Notes under the pieces: generated by a model | What the model was told of the DNA's origin: nothing | Seen by the model: the letters and a program-made list of their open reading frames with translations, nothing else | Databases searched by the model: none | Shown here: positions 23,245-35,843 of the stretch, piece after piece | Position numbering within the stretch: the stretch's first letter is position 1 | Layout of the letters: each line of letters starts with the position of its first letter | Origin: Mercurialis annua | Taxonomy: Eukaryota > Streptophyta > Magnoliopsida > Malpighiales > Euphorbiaceae | Length of the DNA: 64,000 nucleotides | Direction of reading: 5' to 3' | Assembly (NCBI RefSeq): GCF_937616625.2 | Contig: NC_065570.1 | Coordinates: 13,960,001-14,024,000, forward strand | Program-made: the position numbers and the translations under genes

Positions 23245-24970
23245 TTTTCAGTTTTGTATATATTACATTTGAAATGATTTATTCAAAAAGTATATTGTTT
23301 GTGCTATAATTTTACTAAACATTTTATGGAACACATTGTATTCTAAGTATTTTAAAATTTTAAAAATCTAATTACTTCAATTTTGATTTTTTTATATTTG
23401 TTTTTCTTTAATTATTGTTATTTATCAAAATTGTCTTCAACATATAATTTATTGTTATTCAATTTTTTCTTTTTTTCTCTTACAAACACCAATAATTTTC
23501 TCTTTAGAAGTAGATTTTGAGATTTAAAAAAACTTATTTCTTAAATCAACCATAATTAAAAAAATAGAAATAGGAAAAAATAAATAAATTGAAACTCTTA
23601 TTAAACTATTTAAAAGGGAATCTAAACCTTGATATGAAGATGAGATAAAAGAAGAAGATGATGAAATATGTCTCAAACCTTACTAGTTTGTTGTGTACAT
23701 GCATTACACGTGGTTTATATAATTTATATTTATCATGATTTATATTTAAGATTATAGAAATTAATTTTTTAATCTTATATATCTAATGATTTATATTTGA
23801 GATTGTTGTATGTGCTTTTCTATTTTTTCCTTTAGTGTCATTTATATTTAATATTATTTAAATATGGATTTGAAAAATTACCGTGTCTATAAGCAGGGGG
23901 GCGTGGCCAAGAAGCAGCCCTGGATGTAGTTCATGCTGGACTCTGATCTCTAAATGGCTATGGATCTGTAAAGTATAAAATGTATTAGTTGCATATAATT
24001 TTTTTAGATCTATTTCTTGCAATCTCCAAAGTTATGTATTTGTGAATTTATTTGTTGCTGATCTACTTTTATTTTAGGTGTAATACCATAGTTAATTAAT
24101 GTAGTGATTGGTAATATGACCCGTTATTATATTATTTATAATAATAAATATAAAAAAGTAAAATATATATTTTATGTGATTAATCATTTATAAATAAATT
24201 TTTTTATTAATAAATAAATATTTATAATTTATTAATTAATAATTTATTATTTATATTGGAGATTGTTGAGCATGATTTTTTAATTATATATTTATCGTAA
24301 TTTATATTTGATATTATTGCACGTGATATTTGCTTTTATATTTATCATGATTTGTAGGTGATATTATTTAAATGTAAAATTGAAAAAATAAAAATTAAAT
24401 CAATAATATAAATAAGCTAAAACATATAGAAAGACTTGATATTATTCACAGATTACTATGTTTTATATTTGATTAGGATTACGAAGGACATTTAAGTGGT
24501 TGATTAGAATAACGGAATATTTTTAATAGTTAAAATTGAGGGCTATATAGAGAATTTTTTGTCCATGTAGGTAAGTGTAAGTGTTAGCGGTTGATTAAAA
24601 TTATTAAAGATTTTTAATAGTTAAAATTTGTAAATTATGGAGAGATATTTTGGTCCATAAGTGGAAGTGTTCCCTTCTCATATACATTTTTATATAATTA
24701 TGGAGATGATTATTTTTTACTTCTTCCATGTCTGTATGATGCGTCTGACCGTGATACGACAATTGTTATCTTTTTATTAGAAGGATAAAAGATATTAAGA
24801 AAAAAAAAGATAGTGATTGAAAAAATATTAAAGAGTTAGCATTTTTGAAAAGGTCTACCGTATTTTTTTATTTTTTTTAATTTTCTCAAAAAACAAATAT
24901 TATAGATCAGAGTAAATATTAATCAAACAACAAACATTATGGAAGATAGAGTGAAATTTGCTATATTACA
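22781..24970. other. Long AT-rich intergenic interval with an SSR and a small GC-rich island
   Basis: Very AT-rich with no gene recognised. It contains a compound (GT)n(AT)n microsatellite and a roughly 70-bp GC-rich island at about 23895-23960 that contrasts sharply with its surroundings. Confidence 0.5.
23190..23242. repeat. Compound microsatellite (GT)n(AT)n
   Basis: An uninterrupted GT run passes directly into an AT run. A hypervariable length is expected. Confidence 0.95.
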
Positions 24971-24979
24971 TAGATAAAA

Positions 24980-25344
24980 GAGCGAATAATTCTCAGGTCT
25001 CTCAATTATACTATAATTTACAGTTTAATACTATTTGTTTAAAAATCCTATTTAATGGTCCTTGACTTTCAATTTTGTAAACTATTAGACCCCTCTGTTA
25101 ATTTTGGAACTCATTTTCAAACGATTTGGTACCTCATTTACAATTTCTTTAACAATTTGGTCTTTCGCTTTTAATTTTGTTAAATGATTTGTTACCTCAC
25201 TTTCAAACGATTTGGTACCTTACTTTCAATTCCGGTAACCATTGGATACCCAAGTTAACAAAAAGGCCTAATAATTAACAAAATTAGGACGGATATCAAA
25301 CTATTAATTATGATATATGTGAGGGGACTCATAATAAGTTGCTC
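24980..25344. mobile_element. MITE, same family as 2802-3214, 365 bp
   Basis: Ends GAGCGAATAATTCTCAGGTC and, inverted, GAGCAACTTATTATGAGTCC. Flanks TAGATAAAA and TAAATAAAA (8 of 9) indicate a 9-bp duplication. It lies about 370 bp beyond the stop codon of the methyltransferase gene. Confidence 0.8.
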
Positions 25345-25353
25345 TAAATAAAA

Positions 25354-25710
25354 CATTAAATATGGAGAAGCAAAACAGAATGGTCTTTAATCTTGCCTGA
25401 AAATAAGTGATTACATTTCCAAGAATACATAAATTTCATTAATAACAAATCACAATGTGTGATTGTGAGTCTCCTTGAATTTTACTTTCTAGCAATATCA
25501 AGGACCGAAAAGATAAAAACAAAATGAAAAACAAAAAGAATACAAGAATACATATATAATCGGCACTATAACTGTTATTGTATAGCTATATTCTCCTCTT
25601 GGCCTCTATGGAATTCGATGAATTTGCAGGTGAAGGTATTGAACTTTACTGATGTATTGGCTTCTACTCAATACCATATGGAAGATTAACGGGGTATTTC
25701 GGCTTGATCA
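25354..25710. other. 3' flank and probable 3'UTR of the PMT21-type gene
   Basis: Directly downstream of the stop codon on the minus strand; moderately AT-rich, no other feature. Confidence 0.5.
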
Positions 25711-28700
25711 TCATCTTGAGCTTTGATTAGAAGAGTACCAGAGCTTTTTCTGGCAAACCAAAATCTTCTCCTTGTCAATGCCATATTCGGTATCTTCTTT
25801 TCGGCAGGACCACCTCATCCCTTTGGCCACGGTAGCAATGGCGTCTATAAAATAGGTTGATTCGCGTATGAGTACGTAGCCACTAGGCCGGACAATCCGA
25901 TCCATCTCTAATAGCACATACTTCATATCACATCTGCTCAAGTACAAACAATTGTCAGAACAAAACCACCTTTTACAAATAACAAAAGGCCGCATAACAT
26001 AATAAGAAAACATTTGCTGCAGAAAGAAAGCACGGACCAATTTCTTTGCTTTGAGAAATAAAAGAAGCAAATACTTGACTAATAATAGCACATAACGCTT
26101 AACAAATGCAGCATGTTTCCAAATTATAACAGCGAACATGCCAACCAGCATAATGCATCGTTGGGAATTAAAATAAGATTCTACTTCAGCAAAAATAAAA
26201 ACAATGAAACTGGGGTTCAACAAGTTAACAAATTGCATGTGTTGATCGAAAGAATTCAGGCTCACCCTCAAGCCGAGGCAAAGGGTTACTGAGGGTCTTG
26301 AGATGTCATGTGCCATTATTTAATAACGGTCATGGTTTAACTATTTGCTATTTTTTTTAAGGGTTTAGGTTGAAGAAAATTGGAGCACAATTTTTAAAAA
26401 AATAATCGAAAATGGAGCATTATTTAGGACGTCTTTTAACGTGTGGGTCCTCAAAAGACTAAAAGGTGAAGTAGATGTAACATTTTTTTTTGAAAGAAAG
26501 TAGATGTAACATAAGTTAAAGAGATGTCTCATTTAGGCCTCTAATAATAAACAACAAATACCAAACACATTTATGAAACAGAGACTTGAAACAAACTAAG
26601 TGCCATATCTTACCGGTGGCTCTCAGCAGTAAATAGGCCATCAAGGTGAAGTAGATCATATGTTCGAGGATATGTTGAGAATGCTTCACACCTACCAAAC
26701 AGCAAAAACAATTAATGAATAATTCCCTAATAAATGACATGGAACATGGTCACACCTACCAAACAGAAAAACATTTAATGAAAAATTCCTTAACAAATGG
26801 CATGGACCATGGAAAAATATTGAAACATAAACTTCAACTTAAGCATATTATAAGATTACCAATCATGGTAAGCTCCGATGAGGCCTCTATCAAAAACCAG
26901 AGCAAGTGTATTGGCAGCATATGAAGAGACCACGTTCATGACCCACAGAGGATCATCAATCACAGCTGCAGCAAAGCCTCCATAAACTGTATTCATGTCC
27001 ATCACATTTCTTATCTTATCCGTGCCAAGTGCAGGAAGCAGCTTTTTATAGTGCTTTGCACGCACCTTCCACTTGCTGTCATCATGCTTGAAAGTACTAG
27101 CACTTCCACCATGAAGATCTGAAATGCGCTCAGGTGCAACATGCAATCGTTCTGGCCATTTTGGGATGGATACCAGATCTGACTTCTTGTGTTTTGGGCT
27201 GGGAACAACAACACAGGGACGAAGTGGAGTGTACCAAGCAGAATCTGGTTCAAAGCTGTCATCGCATTTTGGTGGATAGGCATCAGGATTTGCAAGCTTG
27301 CTATAGCAATTACCATCTGCAGATTTCTGCCATACAGCAATATCATCCTTCTTATTATACAATTTAAAGCACATTGCAGTTAGAAGTTCTTCCAACTTTT
27401 CATAATCTGATTTCTGATCTTCTACTGTAGTGTTCCACCCTCTCCAACGATTTTCATAGTTGACTGGAGGACCAGATAGCACCCAGAAGCCACCAGGACG
27501 AAGTATACGGTTTATTTCTAGGAGATAAATACCACCTGAGCAAATAATTGTTTCCCATGATCAATCAGCAAGAGTAAAAATAAAGATGATTATTGAGGCT
27601 AGAGAAATAGGGAAGATAACACAAACGAAAATTAAATTAAATAAAAATAGTGCGTTAGCTCATCAATGACATCTGAAAGAAGGTGAAAAAATAGACCTCA
27701 GTCAATCAAGATGATTATAATTAAAAGTAGAAGTACATCAAGATCATATAATAAGAAAATAATCCAGGTCTAAATATTCAAAGCATCTATCATTCATACG
27801 AAAGAAAATTATCTGCCAATGTGAGTTTCAGATAACCAATACAGACACCTCCACTCAAAACTGAGAGTAAGCATCATGCAACAGTTTCTATTGGCTAAAT
27901 TTTTCCAAATTCTCATTCAAAATGCAATAGTAAACCATTTAAAATGTCAACTACATTCAGAGAGAATCAATTACCGTATTCAGTCCATGGAATAAGGCAT
28001 CTTGAGCAATGCGCCATATCAAATGAACTTGAGGGGAATGGAAGGCGTTGAGTAGAAATAATGCCTAGAATTGCAGGAATTCCACGTTCCAACGCGAATT
28101 GAACCTGAGCCTCATGATTATCTCTTGGGGCGAGAGAAAGAGTAAGAATCCCCCTGTCTAATAGATCACCGCCCCAGCTTGCAACCTATAAATAAGCGCA
28201 ATCATAAAGAGATGAGCGATAGAAATCAAGCAAGAAACATGCAAATAACGGTCAAGAAGTATTTGAAAACTTAACATAGACAACAATAGGAATCGTACAA
28301 CTTCAGAAACTAGGAGAGGTCAAGAGATGGTGAAACTCACCCCGCAACCAGTATCAATAGCAGTGCGAATGGTTCCATCTTTCATCTCTGGGATCAAATC
28401 CTCCATCAAGTCAACATAGGCACCCACTCCTCTAGGAAACATAGTACCCCCACCAGGAAACAAGAATTTGTCGCCTTCTTTTCTCAGCCAGTTCTGGTTA
28501 GATTTCTGCTTGTTAATCCAATCATACGGTACATTTCTGAAACCAGATCCACAAATTTATCAAATAAGCAACGCTAAAACCCTGGGAATGCGTTAATAAA
28601 TCGTTTATGTATAAGAGAGTTAAAGTAAGAAACAGTTATGATACCTGTACCAACATTCATCCCTACTCTTTGGCCACTTGATTGGTGACTTATACCCATC

Positions 28701-29140
28701 AGGGGGTGGGACTAAGCACTCCTTCCTTTCGAAAACAGGAGGGCAGTGACGTTCCATAAATTTAAGGCGCTGAACACCGTATTTTTTCCATTTCTGCAGA
28801 ACGACACACACATCAGCAGATAGAAACTTCACAGTCCACCTCACATTATAAAAAAATAAAAACATACGGTTGGATCAGTGCAGGGAGTGTAGTCTTGATA
28901 GGATGCGCTGCACTCGGGGAACGCGGTGGATTTAGTCTGGAGAGGAGCAACGGCGGGGTCTTTGGGGGACGAGACAGAGTTTGTAACAACATCATTGGTC
29001 TGAGCTAAGTTTCTGTCGGAACAGAAGATCCCGCCGAGATAGAACGAAAAACCACACAATACAACCATCATAATGGCCATGGAAACAACCTTGGACCTCT
29101 TATCAGGTAGGGAAATGGGTTTTCCATCTTTATGCTTCAT
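25711..29140 (-). CDS. PMT21: Probable methyltransferase PMT21/ERD3-type, 601 aa, seven exons
   Basis: Exons on the minus strand are 29140-28868, 28793-28645, 28536-28341, 28185-27975, 27535-26860, 26691-26614 and 25933-25711. All junctions are GT-AG and frame-consistent, summing to 602 codons with stop. A short basic cytosolic tail ([17 protein letters not shown]) precedes a single membrane anchor (about residues 19-40) and then a luminal domain, as in type II Golgi proteins. The DUF248/Methyltransf_29 family is shown by CTDPTKWKKYG, the SAM-binding motif [52 protein letters not shown], and the C-terminal CQKKLWYSS. Length matches Arabidopsis PMT21 (ERD3, about 600 aa). The family is linked to methylation of cell-wall polysaccharides such as pectin; the substrate of this clade is not established. 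PMT20/22 are the main alternatives. Confidence 0.95.
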
Positions 29141-29170
29141 GATTCTTCGGGAATCGAAACCAACCAATTA

Positions 29171-29720
29171 CCTGCAAATGTAATGAATCAACACACAAAA
29201 AGTATGACAAACAGACATGTAAAAGCTATGTTAGACATTAAAACCACAGAAGAATCAATTCAATTGTAAGAAACCTGAAATATGTGAAAATGTCGAATCA
29301 AATGAATTGCAAGAAACGAGATTGATAGTGGGAAAAGGAGTGAAATGAAAAGGAAAAGTTAAGAAAGGAAAATAAAGATCTGATGGGAAGGAAGTAATAC
29401 CGACATGGGGTTTGTGTATCCATGTTACTTTACATATTTTTATGTATAAACTTCACATGATAATGGGACCCTAAATCCACCGTAACAAATTATGATAAAA
29501 AGCAAGAAAATTGTCGCTATCTTTTATTGGGTTGAATCATTTTCTTTTACTTTCTATGCTAATTAAGTGTCCATGCATCAGCGCAAATCAAGGAGAGAAA
29601 ATGAAAGCAATGAAGCAGCTGGAGAAAGCCAAGAAGAGAGTGTAACAATGGCTAAATATAGAAAATGTAAACAAGGGCAGATCTGGATGATAAAAATTAG
29701 AGATCTGAGTAAAAGAAACG
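29171..29720 (-). other. Probable 5'UTR intron of the PMT21-type gene
   Basis: On the minus strand, TTTGCAG just upstream of the coding exon (acceptor near 29171) pairs with a candidate donor CTTAG|GTACGT near 29720. A leader exon of about 60-70 nt would lie between the donor and the start site. The exact donor is inferred; an alternative GTATTAC lies near 29400. Confidence 0.5.
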
Positions 29721-29816
29721 TACCTAAGATTAGTGAAAGCAAAGAAGAAATGAAATGGAGAAGATAGAAGAAGATTTATGTATCACTCGTTTATTCTGAG
29801 AGTTATGAGCTAACAA

Positions 29817-29823
29817 ATTTATA
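29817..29823 (-). promoter_or_regulatory. Putative TATA box of the PMT21-type gene
   Basis: TATAAAT on the minus strand, placed so that transcription would start near 29785, just upstream of the leader-intron donor. Confidence 0.45.
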
Positions 29824-30773
29824 GAAAAAGACAAGACACAGAGAGATTAAATCCAAAACCTTCACTCCCCGTCGCCTTGTGATGTGCTAAGCTGTCTTCT
29901 CTTCTTCCCTGTCTTTTTCTATTTCTATATTTTCTTTTTACTTGCCGCTGGATCTTTCTTATTGGTTTCACCAGGTAAAAAGGTTAGAATAATAGAATGA
30001 TTCGCGTCATTACATATAACTAAGTAATTAACCACTTTTTAAAGGGAAAAGATTTGTTTATGCCCCTGATGTTTATCCCAAGGTTTAAATTTATCCTTAA
30101 ATCAAATGCTGATTTAAATTATTTTTTAATAAAAACTGAAAGTTTATTAGAATTTTTACACGCCGTAATTCCAGTGAGTTCATCTGAGTAAAAATTGAGA
30201 GACTTTTTTTCAAAAAATCTTTATGTTCTGTACCTACCAAAGGAGCCACAGTCCGCCTGCAAACGAAGAGCTGATGCTCCTCGTCTTCATCCTCGGAGAG
30301 GATGAGTTCGGAATTGGTTCATCCTTAGAGAGGATGAACTCGAACAGTGGTTGTTCATCCAAAGAGGATGAAAGGTGTTAAGTTCAGTGTTCGGCTGAAG
30401 TTAGTGGCCGAAGTAGGTGGTAATCAGATAGAGAGAAAAGGTGGCGATGGACGAGTGTGAGAGTGCGGTGGTGGCAGGACTAAAATTAAATTATTTTGAT
30501 TAATTAGGGTTTCAATCAGATTATAATTATAGATTAAATTACAATAATTATGATTAATTAAGTTAATTAGAGACTAAATTAAAATTAATTATGATATTTT
30601 GTACCAATTTTTGTTCCGATGAAGTCACCGGAGTTACGGAGTATAAATATTTTAATAGAAGTCCTTCAATTTTAATTGAAAAAATAATTAAAATTAGTGT
30701 TTAATTTAAAGAAAAATTGGGAACTTGAGGTAAACATTAGGAGTATAAACAAATATGTGCTTAGATGTACCAG

Positions 30774-33152
30774 TGTAGACACCTATTTTTCGGACAGGTA
30801 AAAAGTGATAAGGAACTGAAGCTTCCAATGATGATTTCCAGAGAAATCTGTCCGGGTGACGAACTTTTGATTTACTTGCTGGAATCTAAGCAGGCGTAAT
30901 CTGTGCACAGTTGCAAACTTGGAGGATTAAAACGCAATTAGGCGTGAATAGCCCATAAAAATCCAAAGAGATTGTAATCTAAGTCTAAAAATTGGACTAA
31001 TTTCCATATCTTAGAAGTTTATGGGCCAATTTGCAAGTTTTACGGACTGGAATTGACCCTGACCAAACCCATAGGACCTTAGTAGCCTTTTTAACACTTT
31101 TTAGGTACCAAAATAGACTTTTAGCACCTTTTTACTTAGCTAGCAAGTCAAAATCCTAAAATTAAAAGGAAATATTAAATAAATAGAGTTTAATGCTAAT
31201 CTTAACACCTAATGAATTATCACTTAACAGTTTAAACCCTAGAAGACTATAATCAAACCCTAGATCACCCCTAACCACTATAAAAAGAGCCTTAAGCCAG
31301 CCTGGTTAAAGGTGGCACACAAACCCTAAAAATTGACCAGTAGAATTCGGCCACCACACACACACACTAAATTCAGTCCTAAAAACACTAAACACGTGTT
31401 GATACTCCAAGAACACAAGCGCTACACAGATTCGAAGCTGGATTCCGCATCCACTTTGCCAGTAAACGAGCCAATGACTCAGAACGATACTTCTGAGGAC
31501 CCTCATTAATTCCTTTGATTTTGCCATAAATATTGCATATATGATTGTCATAATTGCTGTACTTATGTTTATGTTGCATGTTTAGATTATTTGCTAATTT
31601 TGCCATTAAATAGCTTTAATCAATCAATTCGATGCTTTAATAATCACCCTAAAATTCGATGAAAAAGCATGTTAATCGCTGTAATTAGCTGTTTTTAATG
31701 CTCATAACTAGAAAACAGTGGATTAAATACCTTAGCATGCATGTTCTAGGTGTTTTTGAGTGATTTTTGCTATGAACACACCCTAAAAATAGTTGCTGCC
31801 CAGAAAAATAAATTCGTTTAGATGAGCTTAAAACACTTCGATTATGTGCTTTTTCGATTTCTTGTTCGATTTTATGATGTTAATTTTAACTACTTTAGCA
31901 TGAAAAACGGAGTTAAAACGAGTGAGAACGAAGTAAAACAAAACGACCCAGAAACTGCCGACGAACCGCCGCCGCCATAATAGACCGGCGGCGCCGCCAC
32001 TATGAACCAGCGCCATGTTCTTCCTCTCCCAGCTTCCAGATTTGCTTCCCAGATCTTCCAGACTTCGATTCGAACTTCAAAACGTGTTTCCGGGGCGATC
32101 CGGACTCCAAATCAGGCCCAGTTTGAACCCAGACGTAGAGAATTTAGTGTAGAATCGTATTTTGTAATGTAACGGGCCAGACCCGATGTAAAACGGACTC
32201 AGAAGTATAAATATGTAACACATTATACAACCGGGCCCACGAGCCCGAGGCCCAGCAAACCAGCAACTTCCAGAGCCGATTCCGGGCTAACCCGAACTCG
32301 GAAACAACTACGGATTGAACCAGTAGAACCAGATCGAAGAGACGCACAACTCCCGTGATCTGACCGAAAGCCAATTCTGACCAGACCAATGGTCAAAACC
32401 CACACGAGTGCCAGGCACTCAAAGTCAACGAGGTTTAAAAGTATCTCTAACCTTGTATGTATATCCAACTGCCCCTGAGCATGCTAGTGCTGTTTACTGC
32501 TTTCCAAAAGCATTCAAATCCAATAATGAACCGGTTAAAGGACTAATCACCTAAATTTGGCCCATTAATGCAATTTCAGCCCATCACTTAGACATCGTAG
32601 GACTAATACAAAAATGTAGTAACGGTTGTATAGGTTTTTCAAGACTCACCTAATAAAATCAATCAATCACACTTATACATCCAGTTTTAGGCTTTGTGCA
32701 TGTAAAATATCCAGACCAGCCAGACTTATGTTACTTGTTAGAAACATCTAAGGTTAGATGTATGCTTAGGAGTACCTGCTACTTGCCTCAAATGCCAGTC
32801 CAGATCGAGTCATATGCGCGTCAAACGTGTCTACTACTTTCATCACTGTTTATTTACAGCTTTCATATCCTGTGAATTGCATATACTGTTGAGATGAGAT
32901 ATAAAATGAATATGTCCAGAAAATAAAGTCGGTAACAGATAAGCCAAGCACAAGAGTCTCGGGGAGGTCCACGAACCCTAGTCTTTGGTCTGATGCACGA
33001 TAGTCTTACCAGAGGTGAGTAAGGCTATCCAGCCGGTCAAAAGGCATTTCCTAGTTGAACTAGGTGGCGACTCCATTTTTCAAACCATTTCCAGATCGAG
33101 AAGTCAGCAATAAGCCTTGGGCGAGCGGCCCCCGAACCCCGCTCCGCTCACA
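30774..33152 (+). repeat. Solo LTR, gypsy family A copy 2
   Basis: Same ends as 5213-7737 (TGTAGACACCTATTTTTCGG ... CCGCTCCGCTCACA). A perfect 5-bp target duplication ACCAG flanks it (30769-30773, 33153-33157). TATA-like ACTATAAAAAG lies near 31279. The exact duplication suggests a younger insertion than copy 1. Open frames inside (for example 31306-31551, 32144-32468) are not credible genes. Confidence 0.9.
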
Positions 33153-33173
33153 ACCAGCCATGTCATCACCCAG

Positions 33174-35665
33174 TGTAATACCCCAAATATTTTAAGGTAA
33201 TTAAATCATGCCACGTGTCGCGAATTCCAATAAATTAAATCAGGATGGATTTAATTTAATAGTATCAGGAATTTAGAGTAAATTTTATTAAGCGTATTAG
33301 CGGGATTTGAGGATAAGGTTAGAAAATTAATATAAAATAAAATATAAATCCCGCAATGGAAATTATTTCGCCAAAGTCCGCGAAATGTTTTATAGTATTT
33401 GTAGTAAAAGTTTCGGGTCAATCAGAGACCTTTTAAAATTTGGACGCGGATGCGTTTTGGGGCTAAATTGCAATTTTTGAAAAGTTCAAGGACTAAAGTG
33501 TAAATTAGCCAACTAAGCCTTGAAAATTGCAATTTAAGGATTATTGATGGAAAATAATAATTTTAGACTCGTATTATTTATTTGGATATAAATAATACGT
33601 ATGTAATTGAATTAAAGTAAATAGTTAATCGTTAAGTTAAAATAGAAAGTTTAAAAGAGAAATGGTTTAAGTTAAAGAAGTGAAGGGTGAAAGTGGCAAA
33701 TTTGCCAAAATATATAAACCTTTCCTTATGAATAAGGAAAGAAAGAAAGGAACAGATTGTTCCAGAGAAGAGAAGGAGCGAAGGAAACGGCGATCACTTC
33801 GATCCGTCGTTGTTTCGCCGTTTCTCGTCCAAATCGCACGTTCTTTATGTCGAATTGTTCAGAATTCGATTCTCTAACTACTGCGAGCATCAAATCAAGG
33901 TAAGTTGATGGATTAATGATTTGAAATTAGAATTTTAAGAGGTTTTATCGTTTTAACGATTTTGGATTCGAATTCGACATTTTAAACTTGAATATTGTAT
34001 CTTTGAAGATATTAAGCATTGCAGAATCGATTTGGAGTGATTAGCATGTCGGAAATGGCCCGGGGAGGGAACCCCGGGGCTGCACATCGTGGAGCCAACA
34101 GGCTGCACGAACGTGCAGCACAACAACTGCACGATCGTGGTACTGCACGAACGTGTAGTACATTGCTGCACGAACGTGCAGTCCTTTGCCAACAAGGATT
34201 TTCAATATGGGCTTTTCTGGGCCCAGACGCGATGCGGAAACTTGATTTCGGACAATTTCAAGTCGCGTAATCAATCATGATTCGATTGAATTTCAAAACG
34301 TAAACTAGGACGTTTAATAATGAAATATGATTAAGAGATTATCAAAGTTAAGAGTCGTATTTGGGATACGATCGTGCTAACCTAAGTTTATAACTTAGGG
34401 GTGTAGTATTAAGTTTACGTTTATGAATTAAACGTACGAGTAATTTGAATAGGAAACGGATGTATCGACGAGCTGGAATAGATACAAGACCATATGACGC
34501 ACGGAACCTACGCGATGAATTGACGATAATGCAGTTTTGGGATAGCGAGTTCTGTGAGTGGCATTTTACTTTCGCATATTATTTATAAAAGTTATTTTCA
34601 TATATTATGATTTTATACATCGCATTTATATGATTTGATTACTTGAATGATTATATTGAGCTGAAACTCTAGTATGAGATCCGAAGAAACTAGCTACCTA
34701 TTGGGTGTCAATAGGCTGTGTGATCACCAATATCGAGTCAGTCTAGTGTGTTTGCATATGATACATGATTGATATACACATGAATGATATGATTATGATT
34801 ATGAACACGAATTTCGAAGTTGGATAATGAATTCGATATGAGTGAGCACTCGGTTACGGTGTAACCTGGAGTCCCCGTATCTAGTGAGTTGGACTCACAC
34901 TTTGGGATTAAGAGATTGGTCGCGATCGACGCGGTAGAGTGTAAACACTCCCGGGTCGGACCATTTGGATCAGTATGAATTGAATATTCATAAGTTGTGT
35001 CACATTTTAGGATACTAGTTTCGAATGGATCAAGTACTTGCTTATATGTATTTTCATATTATTATTTGATTTTGTGATGTTACGTTTTTACAGTACCGTT
35101 AGTAACTTGCAAGCTCACTCAGTATTTTCCAAAATACTAACTCCCTCACAGTGTTTTCTTTCAGGTGATCGGAGTCGGATCAGACAGACCATCTCTTTTG
35201 TGTCAGCAGCCTTTTGGCTTACACAAAGTACGAGTTTTTATAGAGCTGCAGTAGTCAGTAGGTGTCAGTATAAAGTTTATGATTTAATTTCAAACAGTAT
35301 TTTATATAGTAAACTCTGATATGATTTATAAATGGGATTTTACGAAAAGGTGTTATATCCGTTTGAATTTGGTACTAATTGCCACGAGTGGAATTGGTTA
35401 TGATTGTGACTAGAAACAAGGCGGTGCTGGATATGAGATATCGCTCGGTAAGACCCTGGTTTCTAAGAATTATTTCGAAACCGTTTTCAGAAAATAAATA
35501 CGAGATATTAATAATTGTAATTAAAGCTTTCTGGAAACATTTCATATATGATAATATGTTTTTTAATCGCGAAAAATTTATAGTGGTTTAGGCTTGATAT
35601 GGGATTTGGAGCTATCACTCTTATTCCCTAACGCCGGTCTCGACTCAATAATTTGGGTCGTGACA
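33174..35665 (+). repeat. Solo LTR, family B (Tekay/Del-like) copy 1
   Basis: Starts TGTAATACCCCAAAT and ends TTTGGGTCGTGACA; flanks CCCAG and CCTAG (4 of 5). The same family occurs at 39862-42350. TATA-like words near 33707. The TGTAATACCCCAAA...GTCGTGACA ends are typical of long LTRs of plant chromoviruses; the lineage is inferred. Unlike copy 2 it carries four CTGCACG..CGTGCAG-type palindromes (34103-34181). Confidence 0.85.
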
Positions 35666-35843
35666 CCTAGATAGAAAAGAAATGATGAAAAATTTGAATT
35701 ATTTAATCCGGTCAAAAATAAGACCATAAATAGGCCTGTTTTGAAATGCCAGGTGTGTATTTCAGCTACTGTCAGACATAGGGGCAAATCCGAGTCTTGA
35801 GATAAATATTAGGGGCATAAACAAACTTTTTTCCATTTTTAAA

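Larger units (their letters stand above)
30044..35834. mobile_element. Inverted-repeat Mutator-type element, about 0.9 kb when nested LTRs are removed
   Basis: The left end GGGAAAAGATTTGTTTATGC is mirrored at the right end by GCATAAACAAACTTTTTTCC. The 9-bp flanks CTTTTTAAA and ATTTTTAAA agree at 8 of 9. Two solo LTRs (30774-33152 and 33174-35665) sit inside. The inner core (30240-30480) holds three successive TTCATCC...GGATGAA palindromes. Confidence 0.75.

Noticed and set aside
29567..29767. 66-codon plus-strand frame rich in Glu/Lys/Arg
   Set aside because: It is antisense to the leader region of the PMT21-type gene and reflects purine-rich sequence, not a gene.
5213..33152. The two family-A repeats as one very large element
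   Set aside because: Different target duplications (ACTTT/ACTTC and ACCAG) and three host genes in between.
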